A DNA stretch of 64,000 nt from Cedecea sp000277545 (lineage in GTDB: Bacteria > Pseudomonadota > Gammaproteobacteria > Enterobacterales > Enterobacteriaceae): NCBI GenBank assembly GCA_050847315.1, contig CP193791.1; one strand, written 5' to 3'. This document shows, piece by piece, positions 33,282-41,768 of the stretch; the first letter of the stretch is position 1; each line of letters opens with the position of its first letter. A model generated the notes under the pieces. That model did no database searches, was not told where the DNA came from, and was given only the letters and a program-made list of their open reading frames with translations. Both the position numbers and the translations under genes were made by a program.

Positions 33282-35218
33282 GTAACATCATCGAGCTGAA
33301 GGGCATTAGCCGGACCTACGGTAACGGCGGTCAGGCGCTGACCGTGCTGAAAAATATCAATTTGACCATTGCCGCCGGGGAAATGGTGGCGATCATCGGT
33401 GCATCAGGATCGGGTAAGTCGACCCTGATGAATATCATGGGCTGTCTCGACGTGCCCGACAGCGGCGATTATTACATTGGCGGGCAAAATGCCGCCCAGC
33501 TTTCGCCGGATGAACTGGCCCGGGTTCGGCGGGAGCATATCGGCTTTATCTTCCAGCGCTACCATCTGATGCCCGACCTTAGCGCGCTGGGCAACGTCGA
33601 GATCCCCGCTATTTATGCCAACACCGAGCGTGACAAGCGCCGACTGCGTGCCGCCGCACTGCTGGGCAGACTGGGCCTGGAAGGCCGTGAGCATCATAAA
33701 CCCGGCGAGCTTTCTGGCGGCCAGCAGCAGCGCGTCAGTATTGCCCGCTCGTTGATCAATGGCGGGGAAATTATTCTGGCCGATGAGCCAACCGGCGCGC
33801 TGGATTCTCAGTCAGGCCAGGAGGTCTTAGCCATCCTGAGCGAACTTAACCAGCGCGGTCATACGGTCGTGATGGTGACCCACGACATGAAGGTGGCCCA
33901 GCACGCTCAGCGCATTATCGAACTGCGAGACGGTGAAATTATCGCCGATAGCGGCAGCAAGGTCACCGCCACGCAAACTTTGCCGCCGCCTAACCGTACC
34001 CGCCAAAGCCGCTGGCAAAGTATGCTCGACCGCACGCGTGAATCGCTGCAAATGGCGCTCAAAGCGATGAACGCGCATCGTTTACGCACCACGCTCACCA
34101 TGACCGGGATCATTTTTGGTATTGCCGCCGTTGTGACCGTCGTGGCACTGGGCGAGGGCGCGAAGCAAAAGACGCTGGAGAATATTAAAGATCTGGGCAC
34201 CAACGTGGTGAGTATCTATCCCGGGCGAGATTTCTTTGATGACAGTATTGAGGGCATCCGTACTCTGGTGCCGGCTGACGCCGAGGCGCTGGCAAAACAG
34301 GGATTTGTCGATAGCGTAAGCCCGGAGGTAAGTGCCTCAGACAACATTCGTTTTCTGGGTAAGTCTGCAACCGCGTCTATCAACGGCGTAGGGCGAGATC
34401 ACTTCCGCGTTAATGGCATTCAGCTTCTGGAAGGAACCACCTTCAGGGACGACCGTACCGCCCTGCAGGAGGTCATTATTGATGAAAATGCCCGCAAAGC
34501 GCTGTTCGACGCCGCCGGATTACAGGCGCTGGGGCAAATTGTTTTTCTTGGTTCTGTGCCGGCACGGGTGGTAGGCATTGCCCAAAGCAATAACCGGAGC
34601 TACGCGCCAAACCGCATTACCGTGTGGATGCCCTACAGCACGGTGATGTACCGCATGGTAGGCAAGCCAGTGCTGACCAGCATCAGCGTTCGGCTGAAAG
34701 ACAATGTGGCAAACGAAGCGGCGGTGAGCGCTATCTCCCAGCTACTTACTCAGCGCCACGGCGTAAAAGATTTCCAGCTCTATAACTTCGAACAGATCAG
34801 AAAATCTATCGAGCGTACCTCGATGACCTTCAGCATTTTAATTCTGATGGTTGCCTGCATCTCGCTGATGATCGGCAGTATCGGCGTGATGAACATCATG
34901 CTGGTGTCGGTCACCGAACGAACCCATGAAATCGGCGTACGAATGGCGGTAGGCGCCAGGCGGAGCGACATCATGCAGCAGTTTATGATTGAGGCCGTAT
35001 TGGTCTGCCTGATTGGCGGCGCGTTAGGTATTGCGCTGTCGTATGCCGCCGGAGCGCTATTTACCGCCCTGGCCGGCGGGATGTTCACGGCTATTTATTC
35101 GTGGCAGGCCGCCGCCGCCGCGTTTTTCTGTTCAACATTAATCGGCATGATCTTCGGTTATCTCCCCGCCCGCAAGGCGGCAAGGATGGACCCGGTCGTT
35201 TCACTGGCCAGCGAGTAA
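33278..35218 (+). CDS. macB: MacB-like ABC exporter, ATPase-permease fusion
   Basis: A 646-residue protein that starts with GTG, overlapping the macA stop. The ATPase domain (about 1-230) has Walker A GASGSGKST, the signature LSGGQQQRVSIARSL, Walker B IILADEPTGALDSQS and the H-loop VTHD. Four membrane segments follow (one near 275, three in the last 130 residues) with a large periplasmic domain between, the MacB layout. MacAB-type mechanotransmitters export macrolides, toxins or siderophores through an outer-membrane channel; the substrate here is unknown. Next gene after 3 bases is an outer-membrane factor. Confidence 0.92.
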   Translation: MSNIIELKGISRTYGNGGQALTVLKNINLTIAAGEMVAIIGASGSGKSTLMNIMGCLDVPDSGDYYIGGQNAAQLSPDELARVRREHIGFIFQRYHLMPDLSALGNVEIPAIYANTERDKRRLRAAALLGRLGLEGREHHKPGELSGGQQQRVSIARSLINGGEIILADEPTGALDSQSGQEVLAILSELNQRGHTVVMVTHDMKVAQHAQRIIELRDGEIIADSGSKVTATQTLPPPNRTRQSRWQSMLDRTRESLQMALKAMNAHRLRTTLTMTGIIFGIAAVVTVVALGEGAKQKTLENIKDLGTNVVSIYPGRDFFDDSIEGIRTLVPADAEALAKQGFVDSVSPEVSASDNIRFLGKSATASINGVGRDHFRVNGIQLLEGTTFRDDRTALQEVIIDENARKALFDAAGLQALGQIVFLGSVPARVVGIAQSNNRSYAPNRITVWMPYSTVMYRMVGKPVLTSISVRLKDNVANEAAVSAISQLLTQRHGVKDFQLYNFEQIRKSIERTSMTFSILILMVACISLMIGSIGVMNIMLVSVTERTHEIGVRMAVGARRSDIMQQFMIEAVLVCLIGGALGIALSYAAGALFTALAGGMFTAIYSWQAAAAAFFCSTLIGMIFGYLPARKAARMDPVVSLASE

Positions 35219-35221
35219 CCT

Positions 35222-36592
35222 ATGAAATTTTTATCACCTTTGGCTTTGTGCCTGGCTGCCGCGCTGAGCGCAGGCTGCGTAAATACGCTTAAAAGCGACT
35301 ATCACGCTCCGGAAGTACGCTATCCCGCCAGCTGGGACAAGAGCGATGCTACCCGCGACCTGGCCCCGTTTGACTGGCAGGCGTTTAACGATCCCCACCT
35401 GGATAACTGGCTGCGCCAGGTTATGGCCAGCAATAACGATGTCGCGATTGCCGTACTGCGGGTGTATCGGGCGAGACTCGACGCGGAAAGAGTCGGTATC
35501 ACCAACGATCCCGGGCTCAGAGGTTCACTGGGCGTAGACGGGAAAAATCAGCTCAATAACTCGTCAGGCTGGACAAAAAGCAGCGCCGCGAGTCTCAGTA
35601 CCAGCTATGAGCTTGATCTCTGGGGCAAAATAGCCCGCCAGCGCGATGCGGCGGAGTGGGCAACTCATGCCAGCGAAGAAGATTTACGCGCCGCACGCCT
35701 GACGCTGCTTTCAGAGGCCAGCAATAATTACTGGCGCATTGGCTTTGTGAACCAACAAATCAATGTCCTCCTGCAGAGCATCGGCTATGCAAAAGAAACG
35801 CTTCGCCTTGCCGGGGCTCGTTATCGTGCAGGAGGTGCTTCCGCGCTGGATGTTGTGGACGCGCAGCAAAGTTTACTCGCGCAGGAAAATCGGCTCACTG
35901 GATTGCAGCGAGAGCGCCTGCAGGTTCTGAATCAGCAGGCCGTTTTGCTGGGTACCGCTCCGGGCAGCTCAGTGGTTGAGCCTACAAAACTGCCCGACGG
36001 CCCTCTGCCGCAGGTTAACGCGAACATTCCTGCCAGCGTACTGATGCATCGGCCCGATATCAGCGCGCAAGAGTGGCGGGTGCGTGAAGCCCTGGCCAAT
36101 GTTGATATACGGCGCACCGAATACTATCCCGCATTCACCCTGACGGGATCGCTTGGTACCGGCAGTAGCTCGCTGCTAAACGTGCTGCATAATCCCCTCG
36201 CTTCCGTTGGCGCAAGTCTGACGCTGCCGTTCCTGGAATGGCGGCAGCGGGGCGTGGAGGTGAAAATTGCCCTTAACGATTACGAGCAGCGGGTGCTGGC
36301 GTTTAAACAGTCGCTTTATAAAGCGATGAGCAGCCTTGAAGACGAACTCTCCCTGCGCGATCAGCTTCTGGCTCAGGAGATAAGACTCCGGGAGGGGCTG
36401 GATCTTGCGCGTAAGTCTGAGCGCTTGAATGAGGTACGTTACCGCCAGGGCGCCGCGCGTATCTCATTCTGGCTAGATGCCCAAGAGAAACGCCGCCAGG
36501 CAGAGCTATTGCTGGATGAAAATCGCTTCAACCAGTTCCAGAATCTGGCAAAAATTTATCTCGAGTTTGGCGGGTCGTCTGCTTTCCCCTAA
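35222..36592 (+). CDS. outer-membrane efflux lipoprotein (NodT/OprM type)
   Basis: A 456-residue TolC-superfamily channel. The lipobox LSAGC puts the lipidated Cys at residue 19, and the two duplicated coiled-coil halves (about 60-250 and 265-450) carry the usual YELDLWGKIARQRDAA and PASVLMHRPDISAQEWRVREALANVDIRRTEYYPAFTLTGSLG. It completes a MacA-MacB-OMF set in one operon and could also serve the RND pair upstream, which lacks its own channel. A strong terminator follows. Confidence 0.92.
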   Translation: MKFLSPLALCLAAALSAGCVNTLKSDYHAPEVRYPASWDKSDATRDLAPFDWQAFNDPHLDNWLRQVMASNNDVAIAVLRVYRARLDAERVGITNDPGLRGSLGVDGKNQLNNSSGWTKSSAASLSTSYELDLWGKIARQRDAAEWATHASEEDLRAARLTLLSEASNNYWRIGFVNQQINVLLQSIGYAKETLRLAGARYRAGGASALDVVDAQQSLLAQENRLTGLQRERLQVLNQQAVLLGTAPGSSVVEPTKLPDGPLPQVNANIPASVLMHRPDISAQEWRVREALANVDIRRTEYYPAFTLTGSLGTGSSSLLNVLHNPLASVGASLTLPFLEWRQRGVEVKIALNDYEQRVLAFKQSLYKAMSSLEDELSLRDQLLAQEIRLREGLDLARKSERLNEVRYRQGAARISFWLDAQEKRRQAELLLDENRFNQFQNLAKIYLEFGGSSAFP

Positions 36593-36655
36593 ATCTTGCT
36601 AACTAATTCTCCCCAAACAGAAAACGGTTTTTCTTTCGCGGATGCTCGTTTAAAG

Positions 36656-36688
36656 TTTTGCTGGCTGAACGGGGTTCAGCCAGCAAAA
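36656..36688 (+). terminator. terminator of the macAB-OMF operon
   Basis: Perfect 15-base arms (TTTTGCTGGCTGAAC and its complement) with a 3-base loop; the right arm ends in AAAA so the stem can also work on the other strand. Confidence 0.75.
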
Positions 36689-36727
36689 TAATAAACAACC
36701 GTTTATTTTATGGGGAAGGGTGAAGGC

Positions 36728-37630
36728 ATGCGTGTGTCAGATTATTTCCGGCTATTATTTCTTGCCGCGGTGTGGGGAGCCAGCTTCCTTTTTATGAAAA
36801 TAGCGGCACCAGAGTTCGGGGCGGTAAATACGGCCTTTTTAAGGGTGTTTTTTGGCTTTACAGGGCTGGCGGTGATTCTTTTCACCCTGAGATCATCCTT
36901 CCGCTTTGAGGGGAAATTCCGTTCGGCGCTTATTCTGGGCGCAATTAACTCCGGGCTGCCCTTTTTTATGTATTGTCTCGCCGCAAAATGGTTACCTGCC
37001 GGATACTCCGCCATTTTAAACGCTACCACGCCGCTTATGGGCGCCATTATTGGCTTCTCCTTCTTTAGTGAGAAATTAACGGCGCGAAAATGGCTGGGCG
37101 TAGTGCTGGGCCTGGCAGGGATAATGGTGATTACTTCGGTCGGGGATGCGCACTCCAGCGGGGAGAAGATCGCCGGAATTATCGCCTGCCTGGTGGCCAC
37201 GAGTTGCTACGGTGTGGCAGGCTTTTTAACCCGCCGCTGGATCTCCAATAAAGGCGGGCTTGACCCTAAAATCGTCGCCTTCGGCAGCCAAATCGGGGCC
37301 ACGCTTTTCCTGTTACCGTTCTTTGCCTGGAGCGTGGCGACCGGTCCGGCAATAAACTGGCTGCAGGGCGATGTCTGGCTCAGCGTGCTGGGTCTGGGGA
37401 TCCTCTGTACCGCCGTGGCCTATATTTTTTACTTCCGCTTAATTGCCGATATCGGGCCGTTACGCAGCCTCACGGTGACTTTTCTCATTCCCCCGTTCGG
37501 CGTGTTGTGGGGCTACCTCATTTTGCATGAAACCATTAGCGAAGCGTTTATCATCGGGGCTGTCATTGTTTGTTTCTCCGTCTGGCTGGTGATAAGCCCG
37601 GACAAGAAAACGCTCACCGCAAAAAGTTAA
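36728..37630 (+). CDS. EamA family (DMT) transporter
   Basis: A 300-residue drug/metabolite transporter with ten hydrophobic segments in two EamA repeats (about 10-140 and 155-290). The N-terminal WGASFLFMKIAAPEFGAVNTAFLRVFFGF and the second-repeat VTFLIPPFGVLWGYLILHETIS are typical. ATG at 36728 is preferred because GGGGAAGG lies 8 bases before it; an ATG at 36710 has no ribosome site. Substrate unknown. Confidence 0.87.
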   Translation: MRVSDYFRLLFLAAVWGASFLFMKIAAPEFGAVNTAFLRVFFGFTGLAVILFTLRSSFRFEGKFRSALILGAINSGLPFFMYCLAAKWLPAGYSAILNATTPLMGAIIGFSFFSEKLTARKWLGVVLGLAGIMVITSVGDAHSSGEKIAGIIACLVATSCYGVAGFLTRRWISNKGGLDPKIVAFGSQIGATLFLLPFFAWSVATGPAINWLQGDVWLSVLGLGILCTAVAYIFYFRLIADIGPLRSLTVTFLIPPFGVLWGYLILHETISEAFIIGAVIVCFSVWLVISPDKKTLTAKS

Positions 37631-37672
37631 CCCTGGCACCGGTTGCGAATAATTGTGGTTATACTAGCCGCG

Positions 37673-37695
37673 AGCCCGGATAAGGTTTCCGGGCT
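37673..37695. repeat. REP-like hairpin
   Basis: Arms AGCCCGGA/TCCGGGCT with a 7-base loop in the leader of the YjbR-like gene. The GCCCGGATAAGG...CCGGGCTACG layout resembles enterobacterial REP units. Confidence 0.45.
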
Positions 37696-37714
37696 ACGCC
37701 GTGAAGGAAAAACA

Positions 37715-38065
37715 ATGCAACGAGAAGCGCTGTTCACTGTGGTATTTGACCGGTATCAGGTTGAGCCCGACTACCCGTGGGACAAGTTTAAGGACTACGC
37801 CGTGCTGCGCCATCGCTACAAGCGGAAATGGTTTGGCGTGGTGCTGAGTATTTCCGCCGCAAAGCTGGGGCTGGAAAGCGATGAAGTCGTCGATATTCTC
37901 AACGTCAAAGTGATGCCTGGCGCCGTGGGCTCGCTGAGAATGCAGCCGGGAATTTTACCGGCATATCACATGAACAAAGAGCATTGGGTCACGGTATTAA
38001 TTGACAAGGTACCAGATGAATTAATCCTGGCCCTTATTGACGAAAGCTTTAGCCTGACGCGTTAA
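37715..38065 (+). CDS. MmcQ/YjbR family protein
   Basis: A 116-residue protein of the MmcQ/YjbR (CyaY-like fold) family: DYPWDKFKDYAVLRHRYKRKWFGVVLS near the N-terminus, DILNVKVMPGAVGSLR in the middle and ILPAYHMNKEHWVTVLID, the family hallmark. A DNA-binding role has been proposed for the family; none is shown. ATG at 37715 follows AAGGA. It runs convergently into the YhcH-like gene. Confidence 0.87.
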   Translation: MQREALFTVVFDRYQVEPDYPWDKFKDYAVLRHRYKRKWFGVVLSISAAKLGLESDEVVDILNVKVMPGAVGSLRMQPGILPAYHMNKEHWVTVLIDKVPDELILALIDESFSLTR

Positions 38066-38073
38066 TTTCATTC

Positions 38074-38106
38074 CCCCGGACATTGCATGGAACAGAATGT
38101 CCGGGG
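38074..38106. terminator. bidirectional terminator between YjbR-like and YhcH-like genes
   Basis: Perfect 11-base arms CCCCGGACATT/AATGTCCGGGG, 11-base loop, between convergent genes. Confidence 0.6.
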
Positions 38107-38110
38107 CATA

Positions 38111-38581
38111 TTACAAATAATTTTTCGCTATTTTAATGACCGCTTTTTTGACTGCAGCGGCATTGCCATTAAGCATGCAGAGTGGCTTGTGTACTTCGCC
38201 GGGATAGAAAATAATAAAGTCCCCGGCATTCATAGTAATCATAGTTTCATCATCCGGCGTTCTAATAAAAGCAATATCACTCCCCGCCAGTTTATCTTCC
38301 ATGACTTCCGTATGCGGCGGTTTGAGGCTAAACGCCATACCTTCCTGTCCGGCCAAAACAATTTGCACGTCAAGGTATTTCTCATGATATTCCGGGAGGG
38401 CTTCAGCGGCTAACCGGGTATTCCCTTCCATGACCATCACCCACACGTTCTCTCCCGCAACATTGTATTTCCCTGCATGAGACTCAGCGTTGATGTTCTG
38501 CAAAACATAATCCAATGCCTCGGTTATTTTCGGCGGCAGCCACGGATTCAAACCTAATTCATTAATATTTCCAACAATCAT
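38111..38581 (-). CDS. YhcH/YjgK/YiaL family (DUF386) protein
   Basis: A 156-residue cupin-like protein of the YhcH/YjgK/YiaL/EbgC family. Conserved motifs are HEKYLDVQIVLAGQEGM (about 88-104) and the metal-site stretch AGDFIIFYPGEVHKPLCM (about 125-142) with a Lys before the end (VKKAVIKI). Members occur in sugar-acid operons and are thought to bind or epimerise sugars. ATG at 38581 has AAGGA upstream. Divergent from the IclR gene and separated from it by the operator array, so it probably belongs to the uronate regulon. Confidence 0.87.
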   Translation of the reverse strand: MIVGNINELGLNPWLPPKITEALDYVLQNINAESHAGKYNVAGENVWVMVMEGNTRLAAEALPEYHEKYLDVQIVLAGQEGMAFSLKPPHTEVMEDKLAGSDIAFIRTPDDETMITMNAGDFIIFYPGEVHKPLCMLNGNAAAVKKAVIKIAKNYL

Positions 38582-38760
38582 ATAACATCCTTTATTCAAT
38601 GCGGGAGGAAACGTCTTTTTTATTAAATAGCCACCCTCGGGAGACAAAGACATCAGTAAAATAACGAACTGTGATCCGCTTCACGCATTTAAGTTATAAA
38701 TAACAGGCAAGAATAATAAGTTGCATCACATAACGTTTTTTAGGCTAATTTTTGTATATC

Positions 38761-38866
38761 GTTTCACATATGAATCTCTAGGTTCTATATATGAAACAAA
38801 AGCAGCGTAAAACACGTTATGAAATAGGTTCGATATATAAAACAAAAAGCGTTCTATATATAAAAC
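38761..38866. promoter_or_regulatory. array of four near-palindromic sites, candidate IclR-type operators
   Basis: Four 16-base sites of consensus GTTYNATATATRAAAC: GTTTCACATATGAATC at 38761-38776, GTTCTATATATGAAAC at 38782-38797, GTTCGATATATAAAAC at 38828-38843 and GTTCTATATATAAAAC at 38851-38866. Their starts are 21, 46 and 23 bases apart, close to two, four and two turns of the helix, so all face about the same side. They fill the 307-base interval between the YhcH-like gene and the IclR gene. Binding by that IclR protein is inference. Confidence 0.7.
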
Positions 38867-38888
38867 GAATCGCTGAATGGAAATAAAT

Positions 38889-39686
38889 ATGCATATTCCC
38901 GAGAATTTAAAAGAGAGTAAAGCGCCGGCAGCCGTCAGACTGGTGGCTATTCTTGATTTTATTGCGGAAAAAGGCAGCGCCAGTTTTAGCGAAATCAGTA
39001 CCCAACTGGCTATCCCGAAAAGCAGCACCCACCATTTGCTGGAGGTGCTGTCCGCCACGCACCTGCTCCGTCTGCGCGTCGACGGGCGTTACGCTCTCGG
39101 GCTGCATCTGTTTGAGCTGGGGGGCCTGGCGGCAAGCGGGCTGGATATTCGTCTCGAGGCCATTCCTTACCTGCACGAGCTGGTCGAACTCACCGGGCTG
39201 ACCTGCCACCAGGGCATTATGGAAGGTGATGAAGCCTTTTTCCTCAGCAAAATTCAGTCGCCGCAGGCGATTATTTTAACCTCCTGGGAAGGAAAGCGCA
39301 TTCGGCTGCACAGTACCTCATTGGGGAAAATCCTGCTGGCCTGGCGGCCCATCGAGCAGGTTGAACAGATTCTGGCGAAGGCCACTTTCGTGAAGAAAAC
39401 AGAGTCTACCATCACCGATAAGTCGCTTTTTATCGAGCATCTCGCCTTGGTGAAACAGCAGGGCTGGGCCTACGACGATGGCGAAAATATCAATGAAATT
39501 CGCTGTATTTCCGCCCCGGTATTTGACGTCAAAGGCAATGTACTTTGCGCCATCGGGTTAACGGGCATGGTTTCACAATTCACCAATGGTAAAAAAGAAG
39601 AGTATTTAAGTCATTTACTGGCCACCACTGAGAGAATATCAAATGCATTAAACTTTGGCCTGAAGTCCAGCCCCATAACTAAATAG
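38889..39686 (+). CDS. IclR family regulator of uronate genes
   Basis: A 265-residue IclR regulator: winged helix (about 15-75; AVRLVAILDFIAEKGSASFSEISTQLAIPKSSTHHLLEVL) and an effector domain (about 85-255) with LFELGGLAASGLDIRLEAIPYLHELVELTGLT, LHSTSLGKILLAWRP and GWAYDDGENINEIRCISAPVFDVKGNVLCAIGLTGM. It differs clearly from E. coli KdgR but sits before kdgT-kduI-kduD and probably does a similar job, sensing a deoxyketogluconate. ATG at 38889 has GGAAA upstream; ATG at 38877 is an alternative that would add four residues. Confidence 0.87.
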   Translation: MHIPENLKESKAPAAVRLVAILDFIAEKGSASFSEISTQLAIPKSSTHHLLEVLSATHLLRLRVDGRYALGLHLFELGGLAASGLDIRLEAIPYLHELVELTGLTCHQGIMEGDEAFFLSKIQSPQAIILTSWEGKRIRLHSTSLGKILLAWRPIEQVEQILAKATFVKKTESTITDKSLFIEHLALVKQQGWAYDDGENINEIRCISAPVFDVKGNVLCAIGLTGMVSQFTNGKKEEYLSHLLATTERISNALNFGLKSSPITK

Positions 39687-39716
39687 TAAACCTGTATTAA
39701 CCAGGTCGTAAATTAT

Positions 39717-39733
39717 CCGAGGATTATTCTCGG
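39717..39733 (+). terminator. weak hairpin after the IclR gene
   Basis: Arms CCGAG/CTCGG with a 7-base loop and no T-run; it may only partly separate the regulator from kdgT. Confidence 0.3.
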
Positions 39734-39798
39734 AGGTTTACGTCTGGGGTTTTGCAATAAAAAATCCATTGATTAACTCTTTCATCGAGGAAACAGAT

Positions 39799-40791
39799 AT
39801 GCAAATTAAGAAGGCAATAGATAAAATCCCCGGGGGATTAATGCTGGTGCCGCTATTTTTAGGTGCCCTGTGTAACACCTTTGCTCCCGGCACCGGCAAA
39901 TACCTTGGCTCATTTACCAACGGGTTGATTACCGGCACGGTGCCGATCCTTGCCGTTTGGTTCTTTTGTATGGGGGCGTCGATTGAGCTCAAAGCCACGG
40001 GGACGATGCTGAAAAAATCCGGCGTACTGGTGGTGACCAAGATTGCTACCGCCTGGGTTGTCGCCATGGCCGTCGGGTCGTTTCTGCCGCTGAGCGGCGT
40101 TGAAGCCGGCCTCTTTGCAGGTATCTCCACCTTGGCGCTGGTGGCCGCGATGGACATGACCAACGGCGGGCTATATGCCGCGCTGATGAATCAGTACGGC
40201 TCCAAAGAAGAGGCCGGAGCCTTTGTCCTGATGTCTCTGGAGTCCGGGCCGCTGATGACAATGGTGATACTGGGCACCGCCGGGATTGCGTCCTTCGAGC
40301 CGCAGCTGTTTGTCGGGGCCGTGCTGCCTTTCCTGGTAGGATTTGTGCTGGGTAACCTTGATCCCGCTCTGCGTAAAATGTTCGGTGGCGCGGTACAAAC
40401 GCTGATTCCGTTCTTCGCCTTTGCGCTCGGCAATACCATTAAGCTACAGGTCATTTTTGAAACCGGCCTTGCCGGGATCCTGCTGGGTCTCGTGGTTATT
40501 GTGGTCACCGGGATCCCACTGATTCTTGCGGATAAATTCATCGGCGGCGGCGATGGCACGGCGGGCATAGCGGCCTCAAGCACGGCGGGTGCCGCCGTGG
40601 CTACGCCGGTATTAATTGCTCAGATGGTGCCAGAATTTGCGCCAGCGGCACCGGCAGCTACCGCCCTGGTGGCCACCAGCGTGATTGTCACTTCTCTCCT
40701 GGTCCCGATTCTGACCGCGCTTTGGGCAAAGCAGGCTAAAAAAGGCAAGACCAGCCAGGAGGTTGTTGTCGCCAGACAACCCGCACCTTAA
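39799..40791 (+). CDS. kdgT: 2-keto-3-deoxygluconate permease
   Basis: A 330-residue member of the KdgT family with about ten membrane segments: IDKIPGGLMLVPLFLGALCNTFAPGTGKYLGSFTNGLITG at the start, STLALVAAMDMTNGGLYAALMNQYGSKEEAGAF (about 115-147) and GGDGTAGIAASSTAGAAVATP (about 253-273). It imports 2-keto-3-deoxygluconate with protons across the inner membrane. ATG at 39799 has GAGG 9 bases before it. It is followed by kduI after 113 bases, which hold no gene. Confidence 0.93.
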   Translation: MQIKKAIDKIPGGLMLVPLFLGALCNTFAPGTGKYLGSFTNGLITGTVPILAVWFFCMGASIELKATGTMLKKSGVLVVTKIATAWVVAMAVGSFLPLSGVEAGLFAGISTLALVAAMDMTNGGLYAALMNQYGSKEEAGAFVLMSLESGPLMTMVILGTAGIASFEPQLFVGAVLPFLVGFVLGNLDPALRKMFGGAVQTLIPFFAFALGNTIKLQVIFETGLAGILLGLVVIVVTGIPLILADKFIGGGDGTAGIAASSTAGAAVATPVLIAQMVPEFAPAAPAATALVATSVIVTSLLVPILTALWAKQAKKGKTSQEVVVARQPAP

Positions 40792-40904
40792 TTGTTTAGC
40801 TAAATATATACCTGAGATTCAGATTAAATAACTTATTCCCTTTATGGCATATACCCGCCAGGGACTTACTCGCGTTAAATTCAATATAGACTAAGGAGTC
40901 ATGT

Positions 40905-41741
40905 ATGGATATCAGACAAAGTATTCACAGCGATCACGCTAAAACGCTGGACACCGCCGGGATTAGAAAAGAGTTTTTAGTTGAAAAGATTTTCGAAGCC
41001 GATAAATACACGATGGTCTACAGCCATATTGATCGCATCGTGATTGGCGGCATTATGCCGGTAAATAAAAGCGTTTCAATTGGCGAAGAAGTTGGTAAGC
41101 AGTTTGGCGTGAACTATTTTCTCGAACGCCGTGAGCTGGGGCTGATTAATGTAGGCGGGGCCGCCGTGATTACCGTCGATGGCACCGAATACCGCGTAGA
41201 AAAAGAAGAAGCGATGTATATCGGGAAAGGCGCCAGGCATGTGGCGTTCGCAAGCGTCGACAGCGCAACGCCCGCCAAACTCTACTACAACAGCGCGCCA
41301 GCCCACCACGCGTATCCAACAAGAACCATTACCGCCGCAGATACGGTGGCCGCGCCGTTAGGCAGCCTGGAAAGCTGCAATAAGCGCACCATTCGCAAGT
41401 ATCTGGTGCCGGAGATACTCGACACCTGCCAGCTCAGCATGGGCATGACCCGGCTTGAAGAGGGCAGTAACTGGAATTCAATGCCCAGCCACACCCATGA
41501 ACGCCGCATGGAAGTCTACTTCTACTTCGACATGGACGAAGACACCATCATCTTCCACATGATGGGCAAACCCCAGGAAACTCGACACGTCGTCCTGCAC
41601 AACGAGCAGGCGGTGATCTCGCCGAGCTGGTCCATTCACTCGGGCGTCGGAACCAAACGCTACACCTTTATTTGGGGCATGATCGGCGAAAATTTAACCT
41701 TCGACGACATGGACCACATTGCCATGAAAGATATCCGCTGA
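40905..41741 (+). CDS. kduI: 5-keto-4-deoxyuronate isomerase
   Basis: A 278-residue cupin isomerase. The zinc site is in SMPSHTHERRMEVYFYFD (about 193-210: His, His, Glu) with a further His in the HSGVGTKRYTFIWGM C-terminal block. KduI converts 5-keto-4-deoxyuronate, released from unsaturated uronides of pectin or glycosaminoglycans, to 2,5-diketo-3-deoxygluconate. AAGGAG precedes the ATG. Acts directly before KduD, the next gene (27 bases apart). Confidence 0.95.
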   Translation: MDIRQSIHSDHAKTLDTAGIRKEFLVEKIFEADKYTMVYSHIDRIVIGGIMPVNKSVSIGEEVGKQFGVNYFLERRELGLINVGGAAVITVDGTEYRVEKEEAMYIGKGARHVAFASVDSATPAKLYYNSAPAHHAYPTRTITAADTVAAPLGSLESCNKRTIRKYLVPEILDTCQLSMGMTRLEEGSNWNSMPSHTHERRMEVYFYFDMDEDTIIFHMMGKPQETRHVVLHNEQAVISPSWSIHSGVGTKRYTFIWGMIGENLTFDDMDHIAMKDIR

Positions 41742-41768
41742 ATCGCTAGCGCTCACAAGGAGAACACA

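Noticed and set aside
38761..38866. The repeated 16-base units looked at first like a degenerate CRISPR array
   Set aside because: Units are short near-palindromes at uneven spacing, without unique spacers of constant length and without cas genes; operators explain them better.
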